Source: Pectobacterium actinidiae (GTDB lineage Bacteria; Pseudomonadota; Gammaproteobacteria; Enterobacterales; Enterobacteriaceae). From it: a stretch of 64,000 bases of DNA. The stretch covers positions 2,232,001-2,296,000 of the forward strand of contig NZ_JRMH01000001.1 of NCBI RefSeq assembly GCF_000803315.1, in the 5' to 3' direction. The first letter of the stretch is position 1, and every line of letters begins with the position of its first letter. The position numbers were made by a program, and so were the translations under genes. Shown piece after piece: positions 10,628 to 20,820 of this stretch. The notes beneath the pieces were generated by a model, which had not been told where the DNA came from, did not search any database, and was given only the letters and a program-made list of their open reading frames with translations.

Positions 10628-11198
10628 GTCGTTCTACTTGAATTACGCGTACTGGAATCGTATCGAGATCCCATTTCCAGTTAGCGGGAGTCGGCGCGAT
10701 AGGACGTAATTCGATACAGTCCGTCGGGCAAGGGGAGACGCAGAGATCGCAGCCGGTGCACAAATCGCTGACGACGGTGTGTACCGCTTTGGTACTGCCG
10801 ATGATGGCATCAACCGGACAGGCCTGAATGCACTTGGTACAGCCGATACAGTTGCTTTCATCGATCCAGGCAACCTGGCGTGCGGGAGCTTGAATGTCGG
10901 CATCGCCTTCCAGCGGTTGCGGGTCGACATTGAGCTTTTCAGCCAGCTTCAGCATCATCGCTTCGCCGCCGGGGCCGCACTTATTGATATTTTCGCCGTT
11001 CAGCGCGACCGCTTCGGCGTAAGGTCGACAGCCGGGGTAACCGCACTGGCCGCACTGGCTTTGCGGCAGCATGGCTTCTACTTCTTCCACGATCGGATCG
11101 TTTTCGACTTCAAATCGACGGGAGGCGTAGCCGAGCACCAGACCGAATGCCAGCGCAAGTGCGCTTAATGCCGCAATGGCGATCCAGATAGCGGTCAT
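10620..11198 (-). CDS. rsxB: Electron transport complex subunit RsxB (ferredoxin-like)
   Basis: A 192-residue polyferredoxin. An N-terminal hydrophobic anchor (residues about 4-26) is followed by a four-cysteine Fe-S domain (CGQCGYPGC, then a later cysteine) and two 4Fe-4S motifs, [12 protein letters not shown] and [12 protein letters not shown]. It moves electrons between RsxC and the membrane subunits. It abuts rsxA (the rsxA stop shares base 11198) and overlaps rsxC by 8 bases. Confidence 0.96.
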   Translation of the reverse strand: MTAIWIAIAALSALALAFGLVLGYASRRFEVENDPIVEEVEAMLPQSQCGQCGYPGCRPYAEAVALNGENINKCGPGGEAMMLKLAEKLNVDPQPLEGDADIQAPARQVAWIDESNCIGCTKCIQACPVDAIIGSTKAVHTVVSDLCTGCDLCVSPCPTDCIELRPIAPTPANWKWDLDTIPVRVIQVERHA

Positions 11199-11779
11199 CA
11201 GAATTTCACCAATCCGGTAAAGCCCATAAACGCCAGCGACATGAGACCCGCGGTGATCAGTGCGATAGACGAGCCACGGAAGGGCGCGGGAATATCCGAC
11301 ACGGCGAGGCGTTCCCGAATGGCGGCAAAGAGCACCATCACCAGCGAGAACCCTGCGGCACCACCGAAGCCATAAATCGTCGATTGCAGGAAACCGTGTG
11401 ACAGGTTGATGTTAAGCAAGACGACGCCAAGCACCGCACAGTTAGTGGTAATCAGCGGCAGGAAAATACCCAGCAGGCGATATAGCTCGGGGCTGGCTTT
11501 GCGCACGAACATCTCGGAGAACTGAACCACCACGGCGAGCACCAGAATAAAAGCCATGGTACGTAAATAGAGGATATCGAGCGGAACGAGAATAAATTCG
11601 TTGATCAGCCAGGAGAACATGGAGCCCAACGTCATAACAAACGTGGTCGCCATGCCCATGCCAATGGCCGTCTCCAGCTTTTTGGACACGCCCATAAAGG
11701 GGCACAGCCCAAGAAACTTCACTAAGACGAAATTATTTACCAGAAGGATGCTAACAAAGAGCAATGCGTATTCGGTCAT
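11198..11779 (-). CDS. rsxA: Electron transport complex subunit RsxA
   Basis: A 193-residue membrane protein, homologous to RsxE, with about six hydrophobic helices and the family motif [13 protein letters not shown] near residue 24. I chose the ATG at 11779 (MTEYALL) because it gives exactly the length and N terminus of E. coli RsxA; an in-frame ATG at 11845 would add 22 atypical residues. It is the first gene of the rsxABCDGE-nth operon. A CCCCTTCAAGGGG hairpin lies about 80 bases upstream. Confidence 0.95.
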   Translation of the reverse strand: MTEYALLFVSILLVNNFVLVKFLGLCPFMGVSKKLETAIGMGMATTFVMTLGSMFSWLINEFILVPLDILYLRTMAFILVLAVVVQFSEMFVRKASPELYRLLGIFLPLITTNCAVLGVVLLNINLSHGFLQSTIYGFGGAAGFSLVMVLFAAIRERLAVSDIPAPFRGSSIALITAGLMSLAFMGFTGLVKF

Positions 11780-11995
11780 TACGGTGCCTAGAAAACAAAA
11801 CCGGACTATTATCAGGCATTGTTGGGTTTTCGACAACATACCCAAAGTAGGGTTATCGCCGTCCCCTTCAAGGGGCGGAAGGTCAGATTCGCTTAATAAC
11901 AGAAGCGCCGGGCTATTATACAGTAACGCACAGAGCGTTCTGAGTAATATCCCGGAAGTAAATTATTGCATAACTATTCTTTTTGTCGTTAACCA

Positions 11996-12211
11996 CTACA
12001 GAACGTGATGCCAGACGGATTTTGGTACGCAGCCGAGATCGAACAAGCGCCCACCGGATGCCAATTCAGCCCGCCGATGGTCCGCAGCACGATACATGTT
12101 GATGATTTCCTGACTATCTGTCAGTGAATAATTGAGGTGATCGAAGAGTTTTTCCAAACTTTCTGTTGAGCTGACTTTCCTGAATTTGAGCAAATAGTCA
12201 TGAACGGTCAT
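11996..12211 (-). CDS. cnu: Cnu (YdgT), Hha-family nucleoid-associated protein
   Basis: A 71-residue protein almost identical in layout to E. coli Cnu/Ydg[16 protein letters not shown] at the N terminus, then [21 protein letters not shown]. Hha/Cnu proteins bind H-NS/StpA and help silence AT-rich, often acquired, DNA; Cnu also binds oriC. The ATG at 12211 matches the family; an upstream in-frame ATG (12316) would add 35 unrelated residues. The E. coli neighbour ydgK is missing between rsxA and cnu. Confidence 0.95.
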   Translation of the reverse strand: MTVHDYLLKFRKVSSTESLEKLFDHLNYSLTDSQEIINMYRAADHRRAELASGGRLFDLGCVPKSVWHHVL

Positions 12212-12417
12212 GTTGATTGGTCTAATAGTTATGTGGTTGAGGTGACTAAGTATATTCAAGCAAGAAAGCCTGTCTAGAGGGCGATGTAATAAAGTACGCT
12301 TATTTTTCAACAACAAACAAATGAAAATGAAAAATAACGGATTGACAGAAGAATGTGGCGGCGTTTAGGGCAATGTCGGGGAAAATCAACAAACGTGGGA
12401 TGGCGAGTGCCTATAAA

Positions 12418-12444
12418 GGGGCAGATTATACGCCAATCTGCCCC
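12418..12444 (-). terminator. Terminator downstream of araA
   Basis: A 10-bp perfect stem (GGGGCAGATT/AATCTGCCCC) with a 7-base loop, 13 bases past the araA stop. On the minus strand it is followed by a short TTTATA tract. Confidence 0.65.
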
Positions 12445-12456
12445 TGACGATGGTGT

Positions 12457-13962
12457 CTAGCGGCTACAAAGTTTGTAATAGACCTCGTTCCAGCGCAGCG
12501 CATCTTTGAATTCGTGGAGCCGGGTTTCGTTGTCGATCACCAGCAGTTCAATATTCTGCATCTCGGCGTAGAGCCGCATGTGCTCGAGATCCAGCGCCTG
12601 ACTAAAGACGGTGTGGTGCGCGCCGCCAGCCAGAATCCAGGCTTCGGCCGCCACTTCCAGCGACGGTTGTGCTTTCCAGATGGCGCGGGCAACCGGTAAT
12701 TTCGGCAGCGGACGCGGTTGTTCGAGGGTATCGACCAGATTAACCAACATTCTGAAACGATCGCCCATGTCGATCACGCTGGCGTTGAGGGACGGGCCTG
12801 CTGGCGTTGAGAAAATCAGACGGGCAGGGTCGGCTTTTCCGCCAATGCCAAGGTATTGCGCATCCAAAATCGGTTTCTGCTCTTTCGCAATCGTCGGACA
12901 GACTTCCAGCATGTGGGAGCCGACGACCAAATCGTTACCATTCTGGAAGTTATAGGTGTAGTCCTCCATGAAGGACGTACCGCCGGCCAGTCCGCCCGCC
13001 ATCACTTTCATAATGCGTAGCAGTGCGGCGGTTTTCCAGTCACCTTCGCCACCAAAACCATAGCCTTGCTGCATCAGCCGCTGTACCGCCAGCCCCGGCA
13101 GCTGTTTCAACCCGTGCAAATTTTCAAAATCGGTAGTGAACGCGTGATAGCCGCCTTGCTCCAGAAAGCGTTTCATCCCGAGTTCGATCTGTGCCGCATC
13201 CAGCAGATTCTGGCGGTTAGCCCCGTTGAGTTTCACCGCGTCCGTTAACTGGTAGCTGGATTCGTATTCTTCGACCAACGCTTCGATATCGCCTTTAGAG
13301 ACAGCATCGACCACGGCGGTTAAATCGCCCAACCCCCAGGCGCTAACGGAGTAACCGAACTGGATCTGCGCGCCGACTTTATCGCCTTCGGTAACGGCGA
13401 CTTCACGCATGTTGTCGCCAAAGCGCGCTACCTTCAGCTGTTTGCTTTCCTGAATGGCGGCGGCAACCCGCATCCATTTGCCGATACGGGCATGGGCGTT
13501 CTTATCCTGCCAGTGACCGACGACAACCTGATGCGCCTGCCGCATCCGGGCACCGATGAAGCCAAATTCGCGCCCACCGTGTGCGGTCTGATTCAGGTTC
13601 ATAAAATCCATGTCCATGGTGTCCCACGGCACTTCGGCATTGAACTGGGTGTGGAATTGCAGCAGCGGTTTACTGAGTACGCTCAGGCCGCCAATCCACA
13701 TTTTGGCTGGAGAGAAGGTATGCAGCCAGGTCAGCAGGCCGATACAGTTATCCTGATAGTTGGCATCGCGGCACAGCGCCAGGATTTCGTCCGGCGTTTT
13801 CACCAGCGGTTTCAGAACCAGCTTAACCGGCAGATTGGCCTGTTGATTCAATCCGGCGACGACTTTTTCTGCATTCTCTTTTACCTGACGCAATGTTTCC
13901 GGTCCATAGAGATGCTGGCTACCGATGACGAACCAGACTTCGAGCTGCTTAAAATGATCCAT
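12457..13962 (-). CDS. araA: L-arabinose isomerase
   Basis: A 501-residue cytoplasmic enzyme converting L-arabinose to L-ribulose. The sequence from [20 protein letters not shown] onward aligns in character and length with E. coli AraA (500 residues). The ATG at 13962 is preferred because AGGAG lies 7 bases upstream; an earlier in-frame ATG at 14070 sits inside araB. It follows araB with 37 bases between. Unlike E. coli, no araD follows: a terminator and then cnu come next, so L-ribulose-5-phosphate epimerase must be encoded elsewhere. Confidence 0.96.
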   Translation of the reverse strand: MDHFKQLEVWFVIGSQHLYGPETLRQVKENAEKVVAGLNQQANLPVKLVLKPLVKTPDEILALCRDANYQDNCIGLLTWLHTFSPAKMWIGGLSVLSKPLLQFHTQFNAEVPWDTMDMDFMNLNQTAHGGREFGFIGARMRQAHQVVVGHWQDKNAHARIGKWMRVAAAIQESKQLKVARFGDNMREVAVTEGDKVGAQIQFGYSVSAWGLGDLTAVVDAVSKGDIEALVEEYESSYQLTDAVKLNGANRQNLLDAAQIELGMKRFLEQGGYHAFTTDFENLHGLKQLPGLAVQRLMQQGYGFGGEGDWKTAALLRIMKVMAGGLAGGTSFMEDYTYNFQNGNDLVVGSHMLEVCPTIAKEQKPILDAQYLGIGGKADPARLIFSTPAGPSLNASVIDMGDRFRMLVNLVDTLEQPRPLPKLPVARAIWKAQPSLEVAAEAWILAGGAHHTVFSQALDLEHMRLYAEMQNIELLVIDNETRLHEFKDALRWNEVYYKLCSR

Positions 13963-13999
13963 GATGACTCCTGTAACGTGATCCCCAGAGGGATAAAAA

Positions 14000-15685
14000 T
14001 TAGTTTTTTGCCGTAGACGCTGGGCTATAGGCCGGTTCCGCGAGGCGGCACCACTGCTGATAGCGCTCATAAAGCTGCTGATAATGGGCGACGCGCTGGC
14101 TGTCTGGCATTAAGGTGCGCTCTATACCGCTGGCCATATGCTGTTGTGCCGTCGGGATATCGCCGTGAACGCCAGCGGCGACGGCAGCAAAGATTGCGGC
14201 ACCGAGTGCACAGCACTGATCGGAGGCGACGATCTGTAAAGGGCGATTCATCACATCAGTACACACCTGCATGATGACGGGGGATTTCCGCGCGATGCCG
14301 CCCAACGCCAGCACGTTCTCGACGGGAACGCCTTGATCTTCAAAGCACTCCATAATGGCGCGCGCGCCAAAAGCCGTGGCAGCAATAAAACCGCCGAACA
14401 GCGTGGGGGCATCGGTGCCCAGATTGAGATCGGTAATCAGGCCTTTTAGTCGCTGATTGGCGAACGGCGTTCTGCGACCATTGAACCAGTCCAGCACGAC
14501 TGGCAGGTGATCCAGCGTGGGGTTCTCTGCCCAACGACGGGTAAGCCGCTCCAGCAGTTTTGCCTCCATCGCCTGTAATGATGTTTTGAGTTCAGGATGG
14601 TCTTTTGCCGCTTCCTGTAACGACCAGCCCAGCAGCCGTCCAAACCAGGCGTACATGTCGCCGAAGGCTGACTGTCCGGCTTCGAGACCGATATAGCCAG
14701 GGACAACACTGCCGTCGACCTGCCCACAAATACCGGCGATGGTGCGATCGGCAATGCGTGTGTCGTCGGCGATCAAAATGTCGCAGGTGGACGTACCAAT
14801 CACTTTGACCAACGTATACGGCTGTGCGCCTGCGCCGACGGTGCCAACGTGGCAGTCAAACGCGCCGCCCGCCAGGATGACGGTTTCGGGGATGCCGAGC
14901 CGCTGCGCCCACTCTGCGGTAATGGTTCCGACCGGCTGTTCGGCGGTCCAGGTATCAGTAAACAGCGGGTATTGCAATGTTTCGGTCAGGCAGGGATCGA
15001 GGGCGTGCAAGAAATCTTTCGGCGGCAGTCCACCCCAACTCGGGTGCCAGAGTGATTTGTGTCCGGCGCTGCACCGGCCACGGCGAATATCGGCAGGCGC
15101 TTGCGTACCGGAAAGCAGAGCGGGCACCCAGTCACACAGTTCGATCCAGGAAACGGCAGCCTGACACACGGCTTCATCGTCGCGCGAGACATGCAGGATT
15201 TTGGCCCAGAACCACTCAGACGAGTAAACGCCGCCGATATAACGGGTGTAATCCGGGAACTGGCCGCTACGGCACAGCGCATTGATGGCTTCTGCTTCTT
15301 CTATTGCCGTGTGGTCTTTCCACAACACGAACATCGCATTGGGGTTGTCAGCAAATTCGGGGCGTAGCGCGAGGATCTGACCTTGCTCATCAATCGGTGC
15401 GGGGGTGGATCCGGTCGAATCCACGCCAATACCGATGATGCTCTGCCGCTGCGCATTCGTCAGGCGGGAAACCACGACCTTAATCGCCTGCTCCAGCGAT
15501 TCGATGTAGTCCAGCGGATGGTGTCGAAACTGGTTGTTGGCAGGCTGACAATATTTCCCCTCGCGCCAGCGGGGGTAATAGACGACTTCTGTTTCTAGCT
15601 CTTGCCCACTTTGGCAGTCAACGGCTAAGGCGCGTACCGAATCACTGCCGAAGTCGAGACCAATCGTAATAGCGCCCGCACTCAT
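14000..15685 (-). CDS. araB: Ribulokinase
   Basis: A 561-residue FGGY-family sugar kinase that phosphorylates L-ribulose. The N-terminal phosphate-binding loop is [18 protein letters not shown] (residues about 6-23). GVDSTGSTP and [15 protein letters not shown] are the conserved domain motifs, and the length fits E. coli AraB (566). It is first in the araBA operon and divergent from araFGH-araC. GAGGAG lies just upstream of the ATG. Confidence 0.95.
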   Translation of the reverse strand: MSAGAITIGLDFGSDSVRALAVDCQSGQELETEVVYYPRWREGKYCQPANNQFRHHPLDYIESLEQAIKVVVSRLTNAQRQSIIGIGVDSTGSTPAPIDEQGQILALRPEFADNPNAMFVLWKDHTAIEEAEAINALCRSGQFPDYTRYIGGVYSSEWFWAKILHVSRDDEAVCQAAVSWIELCDWVPALLSGTQAPADIRRGRCSAGHKSLWHPSWGGLPPKDFLHALDPCLTETLQYPLFTDTWTAEQPVGTITAEWAQRLGIPETVILAGGAFDCHVGTVGAGAQPYTLVKVIGTSTCDILIADDTRIADRTIAGICGQVDGSVVPGYIGLEAGQSAFGDMYAWFGRLLGWSLQEAAKDHPELKTSLQAMEAKLLERLTRRWAENPTLDHLPVVLDWFNGRRTPFANQRLKGLITDLNLGTDAPTLFGGFIAATAFGARAIMECFEDQGVPVENVLALGGIARKSPVIMQVCTDVMNRPLQIVASDQCCALGAAIFAAVAAGVHGDIPTAQQHMASGIERTLMPDSQRVAHYQQLYERYQQWCRLAEPAYSPASTAKN

Positions 15686-16056
15686 GCTTTGCTCCTCATT
15701 AATCCCAGATCGTTGCTATTTACGATGGCAGGGATAACGAGAGGTGGTGAGGAGCGGTTAGCTGGAAGTATGTATTTTTCTGTCGCCAGCAGCCATTTTG
15801 TGAAGCGGGTCAAAGGTTAATAATTGGTTAAATTCGCTAAATGTATGCACAAATCTGTCATTGTTCCGGACTGTGATAAAGCTCTACATTCTTGCCGGGA
15901 ATAACGACTAAAACATAAGCGTCTGAATGCTACTGAGTAAAGGAATCGAGCTAAGTCTGTGTTTTTCCTTTATCCAGACCGGAAATACCCTACCAGGAAC
16001 TCGAACTCGTTTCAGCGTTGCTGACGAATGAAAAGATAATTATACCGGAGAACATC
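15686..16056. promoter_or_regulatory. Divergent araBA/araFGH control region with a CRP-like site
   Basis: This 371-base gap between the araB and araF starts holds both promoters. A CRP-like site is visible at 15799-15814 (TGTGA, 6 bases, TCAAA; 9 of 10 consensus positions). A second half-site TGTGA is at 15872-15876. Arabinose operons are typically CRP- and AraC-controlled, but I could not place AraC half-sites with confidence. Confidence 0.5.
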
Positions 16057-17040
16057 ATGCATAAATTCACTAAGGCGCTGGCAGCAATCGGGTTGGCTGC
16101 TGTTATGTCACAATCAGCTATGGCAGAGAATATAAAGCTGGGCTTTCTGGTTAAACAGCCGGAAGAACCCTGGTTCCAGACCGAATGGAAATTCGCTGAT
16201 AAAGCAGGAAAAGACCTTGGTTTTGATGTGATAAAAATCGCGGTTCCCGATGGTGAAAAGACGCTGAATGCGATCGACAGTCTGGCGGCCAGTGGAGCGA
16301 AAGGTTTCGTTATCTGTACGCCTGATCCGAAATTGGGGCCCGCTATTATAGCGAAAGCGCGCAGCTACGATCTGAAAGTGATTGCAGTTGATGACCAGTT
16401 CGTCAACGCGAAAGGGCAGCCGATGGATACCGTGCCGTTGGTGATGATGGCGGCCACCAAAATTGGCGAGCGTCAGGGGCAGGAACTGTATAAAGAGATG
16501 AACAAACGCGGCTGGAAAGTAGAGGAAACCGCCGTGATGGCGATTACCGCTGATGAGCTGGACACCGCACGTCGCCGCACGACTGGCTCTATGGACGCGC
16601 TGAAAACCGCAGGATTCCCGGAAAAACAGATCTACAAAGTACCGACCAAATCTAACGATATCCCTGGTGCGTTTGATGCCGCTAACTCCATGTTGGTTCA
16701 ACACCCCGGTGTGAAAAACTGGCTGATTATCGGCATGAACGATAACACCGTGCTGGGGGGCGTGCGTGCAACGGAAGGTCAGGGCTTTAAAGCGGCAAAC
16801 GTCATTGGTATCGGCATCAACGGCGTAGATGCGGTGAGCGAGTTGTCCAAAGGTCAGGCAACGGGCTTCTTTGGCTCACTGCTGCCGAGCCCGGATATTC
16901 ACGGTTACAAGAGTATCCAGATGCTGAACGACTGGGTCACCAAAGGCGTTGAGCCGGAGAAATTCACTGAAGTGACCGACGTGGTGCTGATCACTCGTGA
17001 CAACTTTAAGGCCGAACTGGAGAAAAAAGGCCTGATGTAA
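16057..17040 (+). CDS. araF: L-arabinose-binding periplasmic protein AraF
   Basis: A 327-residue type I periplasmic sugar-binding protein. The Sec signal peptide (MHKFTKALAAIGLAAVMSQS, ending at AMA) is followed by mature ENIKLGFLVKQPEEPWFQTE, as in E. coli AraF. It delivers L-arabinose to AraGH. The ATG at 16057 has CCGGAG 7 bases upstream; an upstream frame extension to 16018 would put 13 residues in front of the signal peptide and is unlikely. A long inverted repeat separates it from araG. Confidence 0.95.
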   Translation: MHKFTKALAAIGLAAVMSQSAMAENIKLGFLVKQPEEPWFQTEWKFADKAGKDLGFDVIKIAVPDGEKTLNAIDSLAASGAKGFVICTPDPKLGPAIIAKARSYDLKVIAVDDQFVNAKGQPMDTVPLVMMAATKIGERQGQELYKEMNKRGWKVEETAVMAITADELDTARRRTTGSMDALKTAGFPEKQIYKVPTKSNDIPGAFDAANSMLVQHPGVKNWLIIGMNDNTVLGGVRATEGQGFKAANVIGIGINGVDAVSELSKGQATGFFGSLLPSPDIHGYKSIQMLNDWVTKGVEPEKFTEVTDVVLITRDNFKAELEKKGLM

Positions 17041-17071
17041 TCGTAATGCTGTTCACTTAAGCGTGGATTTT

Positions 17072-17127
17072 GGGGGAAACACGGTGATGAGGTTCCCGCA
17101 GGGACGCCTTGCACCGTGGTTGCCCCC
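17072..17127 (+). repeat. Long imperfect inverted repeat between araF and araG
   Basis: GGGGGAAACACGGTG (from 17072) pairs imperfectly with CACCGTGGTTGCCCCC (ending 17127). An inner hairpin (TCCC, GCA, GGGA) sits between them. Placed just after the binding-protein gene, such structures commonly protect the upstream mRNA and lower expression of the membrane components; that role is inferred here. Confidence 0.7.
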
Positions 17128-17192
17128 AGTATCTCGATCCTTTGCTGGCGAGGTTATCCGCGTGCTACCTGCATCGTGATGAGGAAACAGAC

Positions 17193-18716
17193 ATGACACC
17201 ACAGTCACCCTATTTGTCGTTTCATGGGATTGGTAAAGAATTTCCCGGTGTTAAGGCGCTTTCGGATATCAGTTTTTCCTGCCATGCCGGCCAGATCCAT
17301 GCATTGATGGGGGAAAACGGGGCGGGCAAGTCGACGCTGTTAAAGATCCTGAGCGGTAACTATTCACCGTCAGCGGGCGAAATCCATATTCAAGGTAAAC
17401 CCGTGCAGTTTACCAACACGATGGATGCCCTGAATGCGGGCGTTGCCATCATTTATCAGGAACTGCATCTGGTGCCGGAAATGACGGTCGCCGAGAATAT
17501 CTATTTAGGTCAACTGCCGCATAAATACGGCATGGTGAACTATTCGATACTGCGCTATGAAGCCAAACTTCAGTTGCAGCATCTGGGATTGGATATCGAT
17601 CCTGATACTCCGCTGAAATACCTCTCTATCGGTCAGTGGCAGATGGTGGAAATCGCCAAGGCGCTCGCTCGTAACGCCAAGATTATTGCTTTTGATGAGC
17701 CGACCAGTTCGCTGTCTGCCCGTGAAATCGAGCAGCTTTTCCGCGTGATTACGGAATTGCGCAGTGAAGGCCGGGTCATTTTGTACGTTTCGCACCGTAT
17801 GGAAGAAATTTTTGCGCTGAGCGATGCCATTACCGTGTTTAAAGATGGCCGCTATGTGCGCACGTTCGACGATATGCAGCAGGTGAACCATGAGTCGCTG
17901 GTACAGGCGATGGTAGGGCGTAACCTGGGGGATATCTATGGCTATACGCCGCGTCCGCACGGCGAAGAACGTTTGACGCTGAAAGATGTAAAAGCGCCGG
18001 GTGTGAAATCCACCGTTTCTCTGAGCGTGAAGCAAGGGGAAATTGTCGGGCTATTTGGTCTGGTAGGGGCGGGTCGCAGCGAACTGATGAAAGGGCTGTT
18101 TGGCGCGACCAAAATCACCAGCGGTCAGGTGTTGCTGGATGGCAAACCGCTGGTGGTGAATTCTCCTATCGATGCGATTCGTCAGGGCGTGATGCTCTGC
18201 CCGGAAGATCGCAAGGCGGACGGCATCATTCCGGTGCACTCGGTGCGTGACAACATCAATATCAGCGCAAGGCGTAAGAGCCTGAAAGCTGGTTTTATTA
18301 TTAATAATCAGTGGGAAGCGGATAACGCCTCGCAGCGCATTGCGGCGTTGAACATCAAAACGCCGTCCGATGAACAGCTGATTATGAATCTTTCCGGAGG
18401 AAACCAGCAGAAAGCCATTCTTGGCCGCTGGCTGTCCGAAGAGATGAAGGTCATTTTGCTCGATGAGCCCACGCGCGGCATCGACGTCGGCGCGAAGCAC
18501 GAAATTTATCATGTCATCTATGAACTGGCGAATCAGGGGATCGCGGTGCTGTTTGCCTCCAGCGATTTACCCGAAGTGTTGGGACTGGCCGACCGGATTG
18601 TCGTCATGCGCGAAGGTGCCGTTTCCGGCGAATTGCTGCATGCCGATGCCACAGAGCAGCAGGTGCTCAGCCTGGCTATGTTACGAACCCCCGATATCGA
18701 ATCTGCGGTTGCCTGA
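17193..18716 (+). CDS. araG: L-arabinose ABC transporter ATP-binding protein AraG
   Basis: A 507-residue ATPase with two nucleotide-binding halves. The first half has Walker [10 protein letters not shown] and signature [14 protein letters not shown]. The second has the degenerate P-loop [10 protein letters not shown] and signature [14 protein letters not shown], the usual pattern of sugar importers of the AraG/RbsA/MglA group. It energises L-arabinose import with AraH. The ATG at 17193 follows GAGGAAACAG; the reading frame upstream crosses the inverted repeat and is not used. Confidence 0.95.
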   Translation: MTPQSPYLSFHGIGKEFPGVKALSDISFSCHAGQIHALMGENGAGKSTLLKILSGNYSPSAGEIHIQGKPVQFTNTMDALNAGVAIIYQELHLVPEMTVAENIYLGQLPHKYGMVNYSILRYEAKLQLQHLGLDIDPDTPLKYLSIGQWQMVEIAKALARNAKIIAFDEPTSSLSAREIEQLFRVITELRSEGRVILYVSHRMEEIFALSDAITVFKDGRYVRTFDDMQQVNHESLVQAMVGRNLGDIYGYTPRPHGEERLTLKDVKAPGVKSTVSLSVKQGEIVGLFGLVGAGRSELMKGLFGATKITSGQVLLDGKPLVVNSPIDAIRQGVMLCPEDRKADGIIPVHSVRDNINISARRKSLKAGFIINNQWEADNASQRIAALNIKTPSDEQLIMNLSGGNQQKAILGRWLSEEMKVILLDEPTRGIDVGAKHEIYHVIYELANQGIAVLFASSDLPEVLGLADRIVVMREGAVSGELLHADATEQQVLSLAMLRTPDIESAVA

Positions 18717-18734
18717 CCGCGAAGGAGCAAAATA

Positions 18735-19721
18735 ATGTCAACGGTTACGTCTGCAACGTCAGAAAAGAAGAAAAGCGGTGTGGGATTATCCCGCATTTGG
18801 GATAACTACGGCATGCTGGTGGTGTTTGCCGTGCTGTTTCTTGGCTGCGCGATTTTTGTCCCGAACTTCGCCTCATTTATCAATATGAAAGGGCTGGGGC
18901 TGGCGATCTCTATGTCCGGCATGGTGGCCTGCGGGATGCTGTTCTGTCTGGCTTCCGGTGACTTTGACCTGTCGGTAGCGTCTATCATCGCCTGTGCTGG
19001 GGTCACGACGGCGGTGGTGATCAATATCAGTGAAAGTCTGTGGATCGGTGTCAGTGCCGGGTTGCTGTTGGGTGTGGCGTTTGGTTTGCTCAACGGTTTT
19101 GTGATTGCCCGTTTAAAGATCAATGCGCTGATCACGACGTTGGCGACGATGCAGATTGCGCGCGGCCTGGCATACATCATTTCCGATGGTAAAGCGGTAG
19201 GGATTGAAGATGAGCGCTTCTTCGAACTGGGCTATGCCAACTGGTTGGGGTTGCCAGCGCCAATCTGGATCACCATCGGCTGCATGATTGCGTTTGGCCT
19301 GCTGTTGAACAAAACCACGTTTGGCCGTAATACGCTGGCGATTGGGGGCAATGAAGAAGCGGCGCGTCTGGCCGGGGTGCCGGTCGTGCGTACCAAGATC
19401 ATCATTTTCGCGTTGTCCGGTCTGGTATCGGCGGCGGCAGGCATCATTCTGGCATCGCGTATGACCAGCGGCCAACCGATGACCTCCATCGGGTATGAAC
19501 TGATCGTCATTTCTGCCTGTGTGCTGGGCGGCGTGTCGCTGAAAGGCGGGATCGGTAAAATTTCCTATGTGGTGGCCGGCGTGCTGATTTTGGGTACGGT
19601 GGAAAACGCAATGAACTTGCTGAATATCTCTCCGTTTGCCCAGTATGTGGTACGTGGTCTGATTCTGCTGGCGGCGGTTATCTTTGACCGCTACAAACAG
19701 CTGGCGAAGAAAACGGTGTAA
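18735..19721 (+). CDS. araH: L-arabinose ABC transporter permease AraH
   Basis: A 328-residue inner-membrane permease of the RbsC/AraH family, with a charged N-terminal tail and about eight to ten hydrophobic helices. It carries the BPD_transp_2 motif NEEAARLAGVPV near residue 210. Its length equals E. coli AraH. It starts 18 bases after araG with AAGGAG upstream, so the two are co-transcribed. Confidence 0.95.
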   Translation: MSTVTSATSEKKKSGVGLSRIWDNYGMLVVFAVLFLGCAIFVPNFASFINMKGLGLAISMSGMVACGMLFCLASGDFDLSVASIIACAGVTTAVVINISESLWIGVSAGLLLGVAFGLLNGFVIARLKINALITTLATMQIARGLAYIISDGKAVGIEDERFFELGYANWLGLPAPIWITIGCMIAFGLLLNKTTFGRNTLAIGGNEEAARLAGVPVVRTKIIIFALSGLVSAAAGIILASRMTSGQPMTSIGYELIVISACVLGGVSLKGGIGKISYVVAGVLILGTVENAMNLLNISPFAQYVVRGLILLAAVIFDRYKQLAKKTV

Positions 19722-19785
19722 ATGCCTGTGCGGCAGGTGAATTGCCCTGTCGCTCTCTCTCTAATTAGCGTGTACCGGAGGCTCG

Positions 19786-20718
19786 ATGTATCACCGTATG
19801 GCGCATGAATCTCAGCCTAATCCGCTGCTGCCGGGATATTCGTTCAACGCTTACCTTGTGGCAGGTCTGACGCCGATTCTGGCAGAAGGGCCGCTCGACT
19901 TCTTTATCGATCGTCCAGATGGGATGAAAGGTTACATCATTAACCTCACCATGAAAGGACAGGGGCAGGTCTTTGATGGCGATGAGACCTTTTTCTGTAA
20001 TCCCGGTGATCTGCTGTTGTTCCCGCCGAAATCGAAGCATTTTTATGGTCGTTCGCCGAGCAGCGATTGCTGGTATCACCGCTGGGTCTATTTTCGTCCG
20101 CGTGCCTACTGGGCCGACTGGCTGGAATGGCATACTAAAAGCAGCGGTATTGGTCGCATGAGCCTGCCGAATAACCAACTGTTGCTGGAGTTTGACCGGC
20201 TGTTTGCCAATATCGAGCAGACGCAGCGTTCCGGGCGTCGTTTTTCAGAAGAATTGGGGATGAATCTGCTGGAACGTCTGTTGCTCCGAGCGATGGAAGA
20301 AGATCCGCAAAGCCCACAGAAGATCATGGATCCGCGTGTGATCGAAGCCTGCCAGTTTATTACCAGCAATTTGGCCGGAGAGTTGCGTATTGATGAGGTG
20401 GCGCGCCATGTTTGCCTGTCGCCGTCGCGGCTGGCGCATCTGTTCCGTGAGCAGGTGGGGATTAATATTTTGCGCTGGCGTGAAGATCAGCGCGTGATTC
20501 GCGCCAAGTTGTTATTACAAACGACGCAGGAGTCTATCGCCAACATTGGTCGCGTGGTGGGGTATGACGATCAACTGTATTTCTCACGCGTGTTCCGTAA
20601 GCGGGTCGGCGTCAGCCCCAGCGATTTCCGCCGCCGCAGCAGTGAAATCAACTATCCGGCGGCTAAAACGTTGCCCGTGACGTGGGGAGAACGGATGCCC
20701 AGCGCCGTAAGCGGCTAA
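19786..20718 (+). CDS. araC: Arabinose operon regulator AraC
   Basis: A 310-residue activator/repressor with an N-terminal arabinose-binding cupin ([20 protein letters not shown]) and two C-terminal helix-turn-helix motifs ([16 protein letters not shown] and [16 protein letters not shown]). It matches E. coli AraC closely apart from a longer C-terminal tail (about 18 residues). Here it lies 64 bases after araH in the same direction rather than divergent from araB, so it may be made from the araFGH transcript as well as its own promoter. The start could be ATG 19786 or 19798; CCGGAGG favours the first. Confidence 0.95.
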   Translation: MYHRMAHESQPNPLLPGYSFNAYLVAGLTPILAEGPLDFFIDRPDGMKGYIINLTMKGQGQVFDGDETFFCNPGDLLLFPPKSKHFYGRSPSSDCWYHRWVYFRPRAYWADWLEWHTKSSGIGRMSLPNNQLLLEFDRLFANIEQTQRSGRRFSEELGMNLLERLLLRAMEEDPQSPQKIMDPRVIEACQFITSNLAGELRIDEVARHVCLSPSRLAHLFREQVGINILRWREDQRVIRAKLLLQTTQESIANIGRVVGYDDQLYFSRVFRKRVGVSPSDFRRRSSEINYPAAKTLPVTWGERMPSAVSG

Positions 20719-20820
20719 CGACAGATTCCCCTGGCTATTATCCCTCTCTGCACTCTGGCGGGTGACGGGTATATACTGAGTGAGAAATCACAAAGTCAAA
20801 CTACGCTAAGGGGAATCGTC

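Noticed and set aside
11780..11995. ydgK expected between rsxA and cnu, as in E. coli
   Set aside because: No suitable open frame is present; the gap holds only the rsxA promoter region and a short hairpin.
20761..20790. CGGGTATATA near ydgJ as a copy of the dispersed repeat
   Set aside because: Only ten bases match one end of the element, too little to call a copy.
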